DNA of 20,865 nt from Bacilli bacterium. GTDB taxonomy: Bacteria > Bacillota_I > Bacilli_A > RFN20 > CAG-826. Positions 6,558 through 15,221 of this stretch are shown in pieces. The notes below the pieces were generated by a model that saw only the letters and a program-made list of their open reading frames with translations, did no database searches and was not told where the DNA came from. A program made the position numbers and the translations under genes. Each line of letters starts with the position of its first letter. Positions within the stretch are counted from its first letter, which is position 1. Location: contig CAAGAN010000007.1 of NCBI GenBank assembly GCA_900767825.1, positions 1 to 20,865 on the forward strand. The letters are read 5' to 3'.

Positions 6558-7676
6558 ATGGATAAAAGTAAAGTATATTTCACATCATTTAGGTCTAGAA
6601 ATGATGAATCTATCACTCATAAATTACAAAGATTGATAAAAAAGGCTGGACTTGACTTTATCGATTTGGATGGCAAGTTTGTCGCGATTAAGATGCATTT
6701 TGGGGAATTGGGGAATCTAACATTTTTGCGTCCAAATTATGCAAAGGCTGTTGCTGATTATGTTAAAGAAAAAGGCGGCAAGCCATTTTTGACTGACTGC
6801 AATACACTTTACCCTGGATCAAGAAAGAATGCCCTTGACCATTTAACATGTGCAGAAATCAATGGATTCTCTACTTTGTCTACTGACTGTCATGTAATTA
6901 TAGGGGATGGATTAAGGGGAACTGATGAAGTGGATGTTCCTATCCATAATGGCAAATTACTTGAAGTTGCCCATATTGGCAGGGCCATAATGGATGCCGA
7001 TGTATTTATTTCCCTCACCCATTTTAAAGGACATGAATCAACTGGGTTTGGTGGAACACTTAAAAATATCGGCATGGGTTGTGGCTCAAGGGCTGGAAAG
7101 ATGGCCCAGCATAGCGATGGTAAACCAGTGGTAAATCCTTCTAAATGCAGGAACTGTCATTTCTGCAGTAAAGAATGTGGATCAAATGCGATTAGTTATG
7201 AAACTGGTAAGGCCTATATCCATAATGAATTATGCAAGGGGTGTGGTAGGTGTATCGGTGCTTGCACTTTTGATGCAATTAGGACTCTTGATAGCTCTAG
7301 CAACAAATTATTGGGAGAAAAGATTGCCGAATATTCCATGGCAGTCTGCTATGGACGTCCTTGCTTCCATATCTCTTTGGTAATGGATATTTCTCCAAAT
7401 TGCGATTGCCATGGCTCAAATGATGCCCCAATCTTGCCGGATATCGGCATGCTTGCTTCTTTTGATCCAGTTGCTTTAGATAAAGCCTGCGTTGATTTGT
7501 GCAATGCTTCTAAGCCAATTAAAGAATCCCAATTAGGGGAGCAATTAGAGAAACATGCTCCTACTGGGGATGTCTTCTATGATAGCAATCATCATGTCGA
7601 TTCTTCTTCTTGTATCAACCATGCCTATGAGATTGGGCTTGGCAATATCGAATATGAATTGATAAAGATGGAGTAA
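6558..7676 (+). CDS. DUF362 domain protein with two 4Fe-4S ferredoxin motifs
   Basis: A 372-aa protein. The DUF362 region covers roughly residues 35-180 and 255-340, with typical strings such as VAIKMHFGE (42-50), THFKGHESTGFGGTLKNIGM (154-173) and LASFDPVALDKACVDL. A bacterial-ferredoxin-type insert holds C197/C200/C203/C207 and C226/C229/C232/C236, enough for two 4Fe-4S clusters. No signal peptide or membrane segment is seen, so it should be cytoplasmic. DUF362 proteins are common in anaerobes and are thought to take part in electron transfer, but no substrate is established. AAAGGATG at 6546-6553 provides the ribosome binding site. It stands alone between tRNA-Pro and uvrA. The family is clear; the function is unknown. 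Confidence 0.9.
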   Translation: MDKSKVYFTSFRSRNDESITHKLQRLIKKAGLDFIDLDGKFVAIKMHFGELGNLTFLRPNYAKAVADYVKEKGGKPFLTDCNTLYPGSRKNALDHLTCAEINGFSTLSTDCHVIIGDGLRGTDEVDVPIHNGKLLEVAHIGRAIMDADVFISLTHFKGHESTGFGGTLKNIGMGCGSRAGKMAQHSDGKPVVNPSKCRNCHFCSKECGSNAISYETGKAYIHNELCKGCGRCIGACTFDAIRTLDSSSNKLLGEKIAEYSMAVCYGRPCFHISLVMDISPNCDCHGSNDAPILPDIGMLASFDPVALDKACVDLCNASKPIKESQLGEQLEKHAPTGDVFYDSNHHVDSSSCINHAYEIGLGNIEYELIKME

Positions 7677-7703
7677 ATAAGTAGAGAAAGATTGGTTACG
7701 TTG

Positions 7704-7709
7704 TATAAT
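7704..7709 (+). promoter_or_regulatory. -10 element directly before uvrA (leaderless start likely)
   Basis: A perfect TATAAT ends 10 bases before the uvrA ATG, so transcription would begin about 0-4 bases before the start codon. No Shine-Dalgarno sequence lies between them. A -35 is not convincing at 16-18 bases upstream. Confidence 0.5.
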
Positions 7710-7719
7710 TCCCTTCATT

Positions 7720-10566
7720 ATGGAAAATAAAGATAGTAAATCGTGGATAATTGTTAAAGGGGCTAGAGAAAATAACCTCAAGAATATAAATGTCGAGATA
7801 CCTAAGGGGGCATTAAATGTTTTTACGGGTGTTTCGGGTTCAGGAAAATCTTCCCTTGCTTTCAACACGATTTTCTCCGAAGGCCAAAGGCGTTATGTCG
7901 AATCTTTGTCTTCCTATGCTAGACAATTCCTAGGTGGATTTGAAAAGCCTGATGTCGATTCAATTGAGGGATTATCTCCTGCAATTTCAATTGACCAGAA
8001 ATCTACTTCCCATAACCCTAGGTCTACTGTTGGGACGGTTACTGAAATATATGATTACCTTAGGCTTTTGTTTGCTAGGGTTGGCATCCCTTATTGCCCA
8101 AACCATAATAAGCCGATTATTTCTTTTTCCCCAGTTGCCATAACTAACGCTATCTTAAATTATGAAGTAGGGGAGAAAATACAGATATTATCTCCTATTG
8201 TTAGGAATGAAAAAGGAACGCAGGCAGCCGTTTTGGAGAAATTAAAGAAAGATGGCTTTAGCAGGGTAAGAGTAGATAAAACCATATATTTAATTGAAGA
8301 AGTACCTGCTTTAGACAAAAACAAAAGGCATGATGTCGATATAGTTATCGATAGATTAATAATTAAAGATGGGATTAGAAGCAGGGTGGCCGAAGATGTC
8401 GAATTAGCCCTAGATAAATCAAAAGGCTACATCCTTATCCTTTCTTCAAAAGGTGAAAGATTGCTTTCAAGTAAGCATTGTTGCCCTGAATGTGGATTTT
8501 CTATCCCTTCTCTTGAACCAAGGTTATTCTCTTTCAATGCCCCTTTAGGATATTGTCCAGATTGCAAAGGATTAGGGATAAAAAGAGAAGTAAATATCGA
8601 TTTATTAATCCCAGATAAATCTAAATCCATTAGGCAAGGCGCGATTAAATACCTTGCCAATATAGTTGATTCGACTAATCTAGAATGGAAAGAATTCGAG
8701 ATACTTTTCTCTACTTATCATATAGATATCGATACTCCTTTTGAAAAGCTAGACAAGAAGAGTCAAGACATTGTCTTATATGGTTCTCCTGATGTTTTGA
8801 CTTATACGATTACTTCCGTTTCAGGAAACAAGATGAATAGAAAAGGCCAGATACAGGGAGTAAAGACACGTATCGAAAGGCTTTATAGGGAAACTAGCTC
8901 AGAATGGATGAGCAAATATTATGAATCGTTTATGAGCGATTCAGTATGTACGACTTGCCATGGGGCTAGGTTAAATGAACAGGCTTTATCAGTTAAAGTA
9001 AACGGGTTAAATATATTCGAGGCCTGTTCCTTATCTTTAGAAGATTTCTATTCCTGGATAAAAGAAGTCCCATCAACTTTAGATAACGAAAAGCAGCAAA
9101 TTGCTAGATTAGTCATAAAAGAAATAGAAAACAGGACCAAATTCCTTATTGATGTAGGGCTAGAATACCTAACTTTATCTAGATATGCGATGACTCTTTC
9201 TGGAGGGGAATCCCAACGTATTAGGCTAGCAACCCAGATCGGATCCAAATTATCTGGTGTCCTTTATGTATTGGATGAACCTTCAATTGGCCTTCATCAA
9301 AGGGATAATGACAAACTCATTGCAACATTAAAGGAAATGAGGGATTTGGGCAATACCTTAATAGTAGTAGAACATGACGAGGATACGATTAGGTCTGCCG
9401 ATTATGTTGTTGATATCGGAAAGGGTGCTGGAATCCATGGGGGTAATCTAGTCTATGAAGGTAATGTAGATGGATTATTAAAGTGCGAAGACTCTATCAC
9501 GGGTGCCTATCTATCTAATAGAAAAAGAATTGAGATACCTTCAAAAAGAAGGAAAGGGAACGGCAAATACCTAGAATTAATCGGTGCAACTTGCCATAAC
9601 TTGAAGAATATCAATGTTAAGATACCTCTAGGTAAATTAGTTTTGGTAACTGGAGTTTCTGGATCAGGAAAATCTTCTTTGATAAACGAGACTCTAGTCA
9701 GGGCCTTGGAAGCAGAAATAAACAAAAAGAAAGATCCGATGCCGATTTTAATAAAGAAAATAAAAGGCATTGAGAATGTTGACAAATTAGTTTCCATTAC
9801 CCAAGAGCCAATCGGAAGGACTCCTAGAAGCAATCCTGCGACATATACAGGTGTATTTGATGATATACGTGCCTTATTTGCAGAGACTGATGTTGCTAGG
9901 GAAAGAGGGTATGATAAAGGAAGATTCTCTTTTAATGTTAGAGGTGGCAGGTGCGAGAAATGCGAAGGTGCAGGGGTTAATAGAATTCCAATGTCTTTCC
10001 TGCCTGATGTCTATGTCAAATGCGATGAATGCGATGGCAAACGTTATAATAGGGAAACTCTTGAATGCCTATATAAAGGCAAATCCATCTACGATGTCTT
10101 GGATATGAGGATAGAAGAAGCAGTCGAATTCTTCTCTTCTAGGCCAAAGATATTATCTAAGATTAAGACATTGATGGATGTTGGGCTTGGTTATATTAAA
10201 TTAGGGCAGCCTGCGACTGAACTTTCTGGCGGGGAAGCCCAAAGAGTCAAATTAGCAACTGAATTACAAAAGAAGATGTCAGGTAAGACCATTTATGTCT
10301 TAGATGAACCTACGACTGGGCTAAGTAGCTATGATGTAGACAAATTGCTAGGAGTCTTAAATAGAATTGTCGATCACGGGGATACTGTTGTAGTTATTGA
10401 GCATAATCTTGATGTAATTAAGGTTGCAGATTATATAATTGATTTAGGGCCTCTAGGCGGGAATAAGGGTGGAGAAGTTATTGCAACTGGAACTCCTGAA
10501 GAAGTGGCTTCTAATCCAAATTCCTATACAGGTATATATCTAAAGAAAGTGTTGATGAAAGGATAA
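7720..10566 (+). CDS. uvrA: Excinuclease ABC subunit A
   Basis: UvrA is the damage-sensing ATPase of nucleotide excision repair; it loads UvrB at lesions. The 948-aa length matches the family. There are two ABC ATPase halves: Walker A GVSGSGKSS (37-45) with signature LSGGESQR (493-500) and Walker B VLDEPSIGL (517-525), then Walker A GVSGSGKSS (645-653) with signature LSGGEAQR (835-842) and Walker B VLDEPTTGL (860-868). Zinc-binding Cys pairs lie at C255/C258 with C279/C282, and at C745/C748 with C768/C771. It is complete. Two bases separate it from lgt, so it heads the uvrA-lgt-trxB-whiA cluster. Its usual partner uvrB is not next to it. The start codon is preceded by a -10 element rather than a ribosome binding site. 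Confidence 0.97.
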   Translation: MENKDSKSWIIVKGARENNLKNINVEIPKGALNVFTGVSGSGKSSLAFNTIFSEGQRRYVESLSSYARQFLGGFEKPDVDSIEGLSPAISIDQKSTSHNPRSTVGTVTEIYDYLRLLFARVGIPYCPNHNKPIISFSPVAITNAILNYEVGEKIQILSPIVRNEKGTQAAVLEKLKKDGFSRVRVDKTIYLIEEVPALDKNKRHDVDIVIDRLIIKDGIRSRVAEDVELALDKSKGYILILSSKGERLLSSKHCCPECGFSIPSLEPRLFSFNAPLGYCPDCKGLGIKREVNIDLLIPDKSKSIRQGAIKYLANIVDSTNLEWKEFEILFSTYHIDIDTPFEKLDKKSQDIVLYGSPDVLTYTITSVSGNKMNRKGQIQGVKTRIERLYRETSSEWMSKYYESFMSDSVCTTCHGARLNEQALSVKVNGLNIFEACSLSLEDFYSWIKEVPSTLDNEKQQIARLVIKEIENRTKFLIDVGLEYLTLSRYAMTLSGGESQRIRLATQIGSKLSGVLYVLDEPSIGLHQRDNDKLIATLKEMRDLGNTLIVVEHDEDTIRSADYVVDIGKGAGIHGGNLVYEGNVDGLLKCEDSITGAYLSNRKRIEIPSKRRKGNGKYLELIGATCHNLKNINVKIPLGKLVLVTGVSGSGKSSLINETLVRALEAEINKKKDPMPILIKKIKGIENVDKLVSITQEPIGRTPRSNPATYTGVFDDIRALFAETDVARERGYDKGRFSFNVRGGRCEKCEGAGVNRIPMSFLPDVYVKCDECDGKRYNRETLECLYKGKSIYDVLDMRIEEAVEFFSSRPKILSKIKTLMDVGLGYIKLGQPATELSGGEAQRVKLATELQKKMSGKTIYVLDEPTTGLSSYDVDKLLGVLNRIVDHGDTVVVIEHNLDVIKVADYIIDLGPLGGNKGGEVIATGTPEEVASNPNSYTGIYLKKVLMKG

Positions 10567-10568
10567 TT

Positions 10569-11927
10569 ATGGGAATAGCGTTACTTATAATTGGCTTATT
10601 ATTTCTCCTTTTGGGGAGTGCATCCATTATCTATGGGTGTTATAACTTCAAAAAAGATAGGAGCAAGGATAATTTTTCTAAGAAAGAATTAGGGCTTCTT
10701 CTTGGTGGATTAGGAATTAATTCATTTGGTGGAGCTTTGTTTTTTGGCGCGATTCCCGTTATAAATAGATATCCAATGAATTCAGGACATTTTGCCATGG
10801 TTATATTGGGTGGTTTCCTTTTTATCTTATTTTTCTCATCTTTATGGACTGCCTTCTATCTTCGCTTCTATAGGGCAGATATGGATGTGAATATATTGAA
10901 ATGGGCAAAGATAATTTTATATACATCCATTCCTTTATCTCTTATTTTCTTCCTTCTTATGATGGAAGGATTTGCCCCATATATTAAATATCCTTTAGTA
11001 TCTGGATTTGTTATTGGAGAAAGTGGATTTAGCTGGATAAGGGCAGGAGAAAGAGCTCCTAAGGGGCTCCATATTGCCTGGTATGGGGTAATCATGGTTT
11101 TCTCTGCCTTGGTTGCCTATTGGATTTCCGACCATAGGTTCTATCAAAAATACCATAAGCACGGGATGCTTGACTCCTTGTTATTAATTGCTTTCCCTGC
11201 AGGAATAATCGGGGCACGTATCTGGTATGTTGTTGGTAATTGGAACGGGGATACTGGTGGCGGAGTTGCCTTTTCTAAATTGATTGGAACTTCCGATTGG
11301 TGGAAGATATTTGCCATTTGGGAAGGCGGGCTTACTATTTTAGGTGGCGCGGTTGGAGGAATTATAGCCGGGGTCATCTTTATGAGAATAAGAAGAAAAT
11401 ATGTCGATGTAAGATGGGCGATGGATATGATTGTTCCTTGTATATTGATCTCGCAGGCTATAGGAAGATGGGGCAATTTCTTTAATGTTGAAGTATATGG
11501 AAGCGTAGTTTCTACTTCTTCATGGTCATTTTTGCCTACATTTATCCAAATGCAGATGTCATATAACGGGAATGGTACTGCTCTTCCTGCTGGCCAAATG
11601 CATGCACCTTTATTTTTGATTGAATCGATGATTAATATTGCTGGATATTTTATTATTGCCTATCTAGTACCTTTCATCTGGAAGAAATATAGGCCGAATG
11701 GAAGTTTAGCGGGCTGCTATATGATTTGGTATGGAATTGTTAGGATGATAATGGAGCCTCTTAGGGATTCTAATTTCAATATGGGAACGAATGGAATGTG
11801 GTCGTTTTGGAATTCGATGGTCTACATAATAATCGGCCTAGTCATGATTGGGGTCTTCTTCCTTATTGATTATCTAAAAAGCAAGAAAGACAACACTCCT
11901 AAAGAAGAAAGCGAAAAGGTGAGCTAA
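10569..11927 (+). CDS. lgt: Prolipoprotein diacylglyceryl transferase with N-terminal membrane extension
   Basis: Lgt transfers diacylglycerol from phosphatidylglycerol to the lipobox Cys of prolipoproteins in the cytoplasmic membrane. The family core occupies about residues 165-435: IAWYG (169-173), WEGGLTILGG (251-260), the signature GRWGNFFNVEVYG (299-311) with its conserved Arg and Asn, HAPLFLIES (345-353) and YGIVRMIMEPLR (388-399). The protein is 452 aa, while ordinary Lgt is about 260-300. The extra N-terminal ~140 residues hold about four membrane spans (near 3-24, 41-63, 73-99 and 111-132) without a known domain. The start sits two bases after uvrA, with AAAGGA just upstream. The stop overlaps the trxB-like start by one base (TAATG), so translation is probably coupled. 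Confidence 0.93.
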   Translation: MGIALLIIGLLFLLLGSASIIYGCYNFKKDRSKDNFSKKELGLLLGGLGINSFGGALFFGAIPVINRYPMNSGHFAMVILGGFLFILFFSSLWTAFYLRFYRADMDVNILKWAKIILYTSIPLSLIFFLLMMEGFAPYIKYPLVSGFVIGESGFSWIRAGERAPKGLHIAWYGVIMVFSALVAYWISDHRFYQKYHKHGMLDSLLLIAFPAGIIGARIWYVVGNWNGDTGGGVAFSKLIGTSDWWKIFAIWEGGLTILGGAVGGIIAGVIFMRIRRKYVDVRWAMDMIVPCILISQAIGRWGNFFNVEVYGSVVSTSSWSFLPTFIQMQMSYNGNGTALPAGQMHAPLFLIESMINIAGYFIIAYLVPFIWKKYRPNGSLAGCYMIWYGIVRMIMEPLRDSNFNMGTNGMWSFWNSMVYIIIGLVMIGVFFLIDYLKSKKDNTPKEESEKVS

Positions 11928-12835
11928 TGAAAGAAGTAGATGTAGTCATCATTGGCTCGGGTATAGCAGGGATTAGTGCTGCTATATATCTAAAACGTTC
12001 TTCTCTTTCTTTTGTATTGCTTGATAAAAGCATGCCAGGAGGGAAATTAAATATCATTCATCGAATCGATAATTATCCTGGCTACCCTTCTATTTCTGGG
12101 CTTGAATTATCCAAATCATTATTAGAGCAATGCAGACAACTAGGCATCGAATTTAGCTACGGAGAAGTTAATAAAGTAGAGAAAGTCGATTCTAATTTCT
12201 TGATTAGGACCGATATTGATTCTTATCTAAGCAAGGTAGTAATTGTTGCTAGCGGACTTAGCGAGGCTAAGCTTAATATACCTGGTGAAAAGCAATATTT
12301 TGGTAGGGGAGTTAGCTATTGCGCTACTTGCGATGGCCCTTTCTTTAAGAATAAAGATGTTGCTATATATGGATATAAGGATTTTGCTTTTGAAGATGCG
12401 ATTTATCTTTCTAGTTTAGTCAATAGACTTTATTTCATCTTGCCAAAACCCCCATTGGCAACCGAAACCCATCTAAATGAAGTAAAAAAGGCTAAAAACA
12501 TAACTATATTCGATGGATATAGCCTTAAAGAAATAAAAGGGGACAACAAGGTTAATTCTATTGTCATCAATAAAGATAATGAGAATAAAGAATTGGAAGT
12601 ATCCGCGATTTTCCCTCTTTTTGAGCAAATATCCTCGTCAAGTTTCCTCTCCCCTTTAAATATCAAGGCGAGCAATGGATTTATCGATGTTGATAAAGAC
12701 GGGAAAACTAATGTAGATGGGGTTTATGCCGTTGGGGATATAGTTAATAAGAAATTAAGGCAATTAATAAATGCTGCAAGCGAGGGTGCTTTGGCTGCTA
12801 TATCTAGTATCAATTATGTTAGGAGCAAAAAATAA
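11927..12835 (+). CDS. Thioredoxin reductase-like flavoprotein lacking NADPH motifs
   Basis: A 302-aa protein of the low-molecular-weight thioredoxin reductase family. The FAD site is intact: GSGIAG (10-15) and the C-terminal VYAVGDI (267-272) with INAASEGALAA (281-291). The redox-active pair is CATC (132-135). The second nucleotide domain is altered. Where NADPH-dependent enzymes have GGGxSAxEEA there is YGYKDFAFEDA (148-158), and the HRRxxxR motif is replaced by LYFILPKPPL (168-177). Ferredoxin-dependent flavin thioredoxin reductases of clostridia and related diflavin-linked enzymes also lack these motifs. With PFOR in the same genome, ferredoxin is a plausible donor; this is inference. The gene overlaps lgt by one base and abuts whiA. 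Ordinary NADPH use would require an unrecognised binding mode. Confidence 0.88.
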   Translation: MKEVDVVIIGSGIAGISAAIYLKRSSLSFVLLDKSMPGGKLNIIHRIDNYPGYPSISGLELSKSLLEQCRQLGIEFSYGEVNKVEKVDSNFLIRTDIDSYLSKVVIVASGLSEAKLNIPGEKQYFGRGVSYCATCDGPFFKNKDVAIYGYKDFAFEDAIYLSSLVNRLYFILPKPPLATETHLNEVKKAKNITIFDGYSLKEIKGDNKVNSIVINKDNENKELEVSAIFPLFEQISSSSFLSPLNIKASNGFIDVDKDGKTNVDGVYAVGDIVNKKLRQLINAASEGALAAISSINYVRSKK

Positions 12836-13786
12836 ATGCCTAACAAAAATCCTTTTTCCTTTGCCCTAAAAGTAAAAGAAGAAATAGCCTCTTCCCATAT
12901 GCCTGAGACTTCAATCAGGCCATTTTTGTCCGCGTTTATTAAATGCAATGGGACTTATAGATTAGGTGGGGTTATTGATTTATCTAGCGAATCTAGTAGG
13001 GTTGCTAAGCTTCTTTACCAATCAATATCTTCTATCTATGGGGTAGGGGTAAGGTTTTCTTATACTAGAAGCATGAATTTCCGTAAGGCAGTAAAATACC
13101 ATTGTCTTGTTGATGAAGCTGATTTCATCTGTTCTGATTTGGATGTAGATTTCCTTTCTGCCAAACCAAATAAATATCTAATCGGGACGAATGAGAATCT
13201 TTCGGCTTATTTAGCGGGTTGCTTTGTCTCGGTTGGATCGGTAAATGATCCTAAATCAAGCAATTACCATCTTGAATTGGCCCTTTCTGATCCTGACTTT
13301 GCTTCCTTTATATGTAAATGCATATCCAAGATAAAGACGATTGAATTCACCCCCAAGATAATAAAAAGAAGGCAACAATATGTTGTCTATTTGAAACGTA
13401 GTGTCCAGATTAGCGATTTCCTTTCTTATATAGGTGCGACTTCTTCTTGCCTTGAATTTGAAAATGTCCGTGTTGGAAGAGAAATGATTAATATTGATAA
13501 TAGATTAGAAAACCTAGATTTAGCCAACATGGAAAAGACATTGTCTGCCGCTTCTAGGCAAATTAAGGAAATAGATTATTTGAAAGAAAAAAGGATATTG
13601 GATAACTTGCCTTATAAGGTCAGGGTTTTAGCAGATATCAGGAAAAGCAATCCTGAGGCCAGCCTAGAAGAGCTTGCGTCTATTTTATCTGAAACTATTT
13701 CTAGCCAAGTCTCAAAATCCAACATTAACCATATTTTAAGAAAGATACACGAGGAATATATAAATGATTCTGGAGATATCCGATAA
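12836..13786 (+). CDS. whiA: DNA-binding protein WhiA
   Basis: WhiA, 316 aa, with a LAGLIDADG-derived N-terminal region and a C-terminal helix-turn-helix. The first is marked by YLAGCFVSVGSVNDPKSSNY (125-144), where homing-endonuclease catalytic acids are not needed. The second is marked by LPYKVRVLADIRKSNPEASL and VSKSNINHILRKI near the end. In actinomycetes WhiA controls sporulation-linked division genes; in Firmicutes it influences division and chromosome segregation. AGGAG (12821-12825) lies 10 bases before the ATG, inside the end of the trxB-like gene, which stops immediately before whiA begins. In Bacillus, rapZ and yvcK sit directly upstream of whiA; both are missing here. The 3' end overlaps the following regulator gene by 23 bases. 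Confidence 0.93.
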   Translation: MPNKNPFSFALKVKEEIASSHMPETSIRPFLSAFIKCNGTYRLGGVIDLSSESSRVAKLLYQSISSIYGVGVRFSYTRSMNFRKAVKYHCLVDEADFICSDLDVDFLSAKPNKYLIGTNENLSAYLAGCFVSVGSVNDPKSSNYHLELALSDPDFASFICKCISKIKTIEFTPKIIKRRQQYVVYLKRSVQISDFLSYIGATSSCLEFENVRVGREMINIDNRLENLDLANMEKTLSAASRQIKEIDYLKEKRILDNLPYKVRVLADIRKSNPEASLEELASILSETISSQVSKSNINHILRKIHEEYINDSGDIR

Positions 13787-14030
13787 GGAACGTTTAGAGA
13801 ACGAAGTAACTTCATTCCGTAGCAAATTAGGCCTTAGAATCGCCTTTATTAGGACTAGTAAGGAGATTTCGCAGTTCCGTTTGTCTTTATTAACCGGATT
13901 AAGCAAGCAATATATTTCCGATTTAGAGAACGGAAGAAGGAACGTTTCCATTTCTTCTTTATACAAGGTAGCAAAAGGGCTAGAAGTAGGGATAGAAGAG
14001 CTATTTTTGGACCTTGAGCAACCAAAGTAA
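13764..14030 (+). CDS. Small XRE-family transcriptional regulator
   Basis: An 88-aa protein consisting mostly of one Cro/C1-type helix-turn-helix (about residues 22-81: LGLRIAFIRTSKEISQFRLS, then LSKQYISDLENGRRNVSISS). It has no effector domain. It starts inside the end of whiA with GAGG just upstream, so it is probably cotranscribed and translationally coupled. It lies directly upstream of gap, and a palindrome (14054-14072) sits between the two, which makes it a candidate regulator of itself or of gap. That link is inferred from position only. Confidence 0.85.
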   Translation: MILEISDKERLENEVTSFRSKLGLRIAFIRTSKEISQFRLSLLTGLSKQYISDLENGRRNVSISSLYKVAKGLEVGIEELFLDLEQPK

Positions 14031-14053
14031 CTACATTTACCGATTTATTGTAT

Positions 14054-14072
14054 ATTACCTAAGGTAATTACC
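14054..14072. promoter_or_regulatory. Palindromic operator candidate upstream of gap
   Basis: ATTACCT-A-AGGTAAT (14054-14068) is a perfect inverted repeat. It overlaps a second one, GGTAATTACC (14063-14072), giving three ATTACC half-sites in alternating orientation. It ends just before the weak -35 region of gap. Binding here would be expected to affect gap transcription. No known regulator motif is recognised with confidence. Confidence 0.55.
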
Positions 14073-14074
14073 CC

Positions 14075-14103
14075 TTTTAAAGATAGAATTCCCTTAGTAT
14101 AAT
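14075..14103 (+). promoter_or_regulatory. gap promoter
   Basis: TATAAT at 14098-14103 is a perfect -10. The region 17 bases upstream (TTTTAA, 14075-14080) is a poor -35, so activation or a contribution from flanking sequence is possible. The predicted start near 14110 leaves a leader of about 29 nt that contains AAAGGAGG (14118-14125). Confidence 0.6.
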
Positions 14104-14138
14104 TTATTCGCTTAAATAAAGGAGGGACAATAAAGAAT

Positions 14139-15200
14139 ATGTCCATCAAACTAGCTATTAACGGGTTCGGTCGTATTGGCCGTCTCGCCTTCCGCCGTGC
14201 TTACGAAGTCGGTGGATTCGAAGTCGTCGCTATCAATGACTTAGTCGACGCAAATACCCTTGCCTACTTATTAAAGTATGACACCACACATCGTACCTGG
14301 CATGCAAACGAAATCTCTGCCGAAGTCGAAAAAGACGAAGCCGGAAATTTCATCAAGAACAACCTTGTTTTCAAGGGTGTTAGAATCCCAGTCCTTGGCA
14401 AAAAGGACCCACATGATTTGAAGTGGGGAGAATACGGTGTCGATATCGTTTTGGAATGCACTGGTAGATTAAAGAGTAAAGAAGATGGCCAAGTCCACCT
14501 CGACAATGGTGCCAAAGGCGTCATCATCTCTGCTCCATCTTCCTCCAAGGATATCCCAACCTTCGTTTATGGAGTCAATACCAATACCTTAACTCCAGAT
14601 ATGAAGATCATCTCTGGTGGATCTTGCACAACTAACTGCTTAGCCCCAGTTATGAAGGTCATCAATGATACCTTCGGTGTCAGAGGCGGATTCATGACCA
14701 CCGTCCACGCCTATACCAATGACCAAACCATCCTTGACCTCGCCAAAGGCAACTTACGCCGTGGTAGAGCCGCAGCCGCCAACATTGTTCCAACAACCAC
14801 TGGTGCTGCTAAGGCCATCAAGGTCGTCATTCCTGAACTAGATGGTAAGTTAATGGGCGGAGCTGTCAGAGTTCCTGTAACCGATGGTTCCTTAGTCGAC
14901 TTATCCTTAGTCCTAGAAAATCAAAATGTCACCAAAGAAGAAATCAATGCTGCTTTAAAGAAAGCTAGCGAAACTTCCTTGAAGGAAGTCATGGATTATA
15001 CTGAAGACGAAATCGTCTCTAGCGATATCCTTGGCGCAACTGCCGGTAGTGTCTTTGATGCCACCCAAACTGTTGTCTTCACCGATAAGACTGGACTCCA
15101 ACACGTCAAAGTCGTTTCCTGGTATGACAACGAATATTCCTTCACTTGCCAATATGTCCGTCTTGCTGGCGAATATGGCAAAGTTCTTGGCTGCAAGTAA
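14139..15200 (+). CDS. gap: Glyceraldehyde-3-phosphate dehydrogenase, type I
   Basis: Catalyses NAD-dependent oxidative phosphorylation of glyceraldehyde-3-phosphate to 1,3-bisphosphoglycerate. The Rossmann motif INGFGRIGR lies at 7-15. Asp34 (AINDL) is the usual mark of NAD preference. SCTTNC (162-167) holds the catalytic Cys163, and His190 is in TTVHAYT. The protein is 353 aa, slightly longer than the typical ~335, with the extra residues around 60-100 and in the C-terminal half. The ribosome site AAAGGAGG is strong but 13 bases from the ATG. Codon use is highly biased toward C-ending codons. The gene is monocistronic by its own promoter and terminator. It precedes pgk-tpiA, matching the common glycolytic gene order, but no cggR-type sugar-binding repressor is present. 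Confidence 0.97.
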   Translation: MSIKLAINGFGRIGRLAFRRAYEVGGFEVVAINDLVDANTLAYLLKYDTTHRTWHANEISAEVEKDEAGNFIKNNLVFKGVRIPVLGKKDPHDLKWGEYGVDIVLECTGRLKSKEDGQVHLDNGAKGVIISAPSSSKDIPTFVYGVNTNTLTPDMKIISGGSCTTNCLAPVMKVINDTFGVRGGFMTTVHAYTNDQTILDLAKGNLRRGRAAAANIVPTTTGAAKAIKVVIPELDGKLMGGAVRVPVTDGSLVDLSLVLENQNVTKEEINAALKKASETSLKEVMDYTEDEIVSSDILGATAGSVFDATQTVVFTDKTGLQHVKVVSWYDNEYSFTCQYVRLAGEYGKVLGCK

Positions 15201-15221
15201 TTTAAAAAACATCCATTTTTA

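Noticed and set aside
12836..13786. Active homing endonuclease because of the LAGLIDADG-like fold
   Set aside because: Length, C-terminal helix-turn-helix and gene neighbourhood identify WhiA, which is a DNA-binding protein without nuclease activity in known members.
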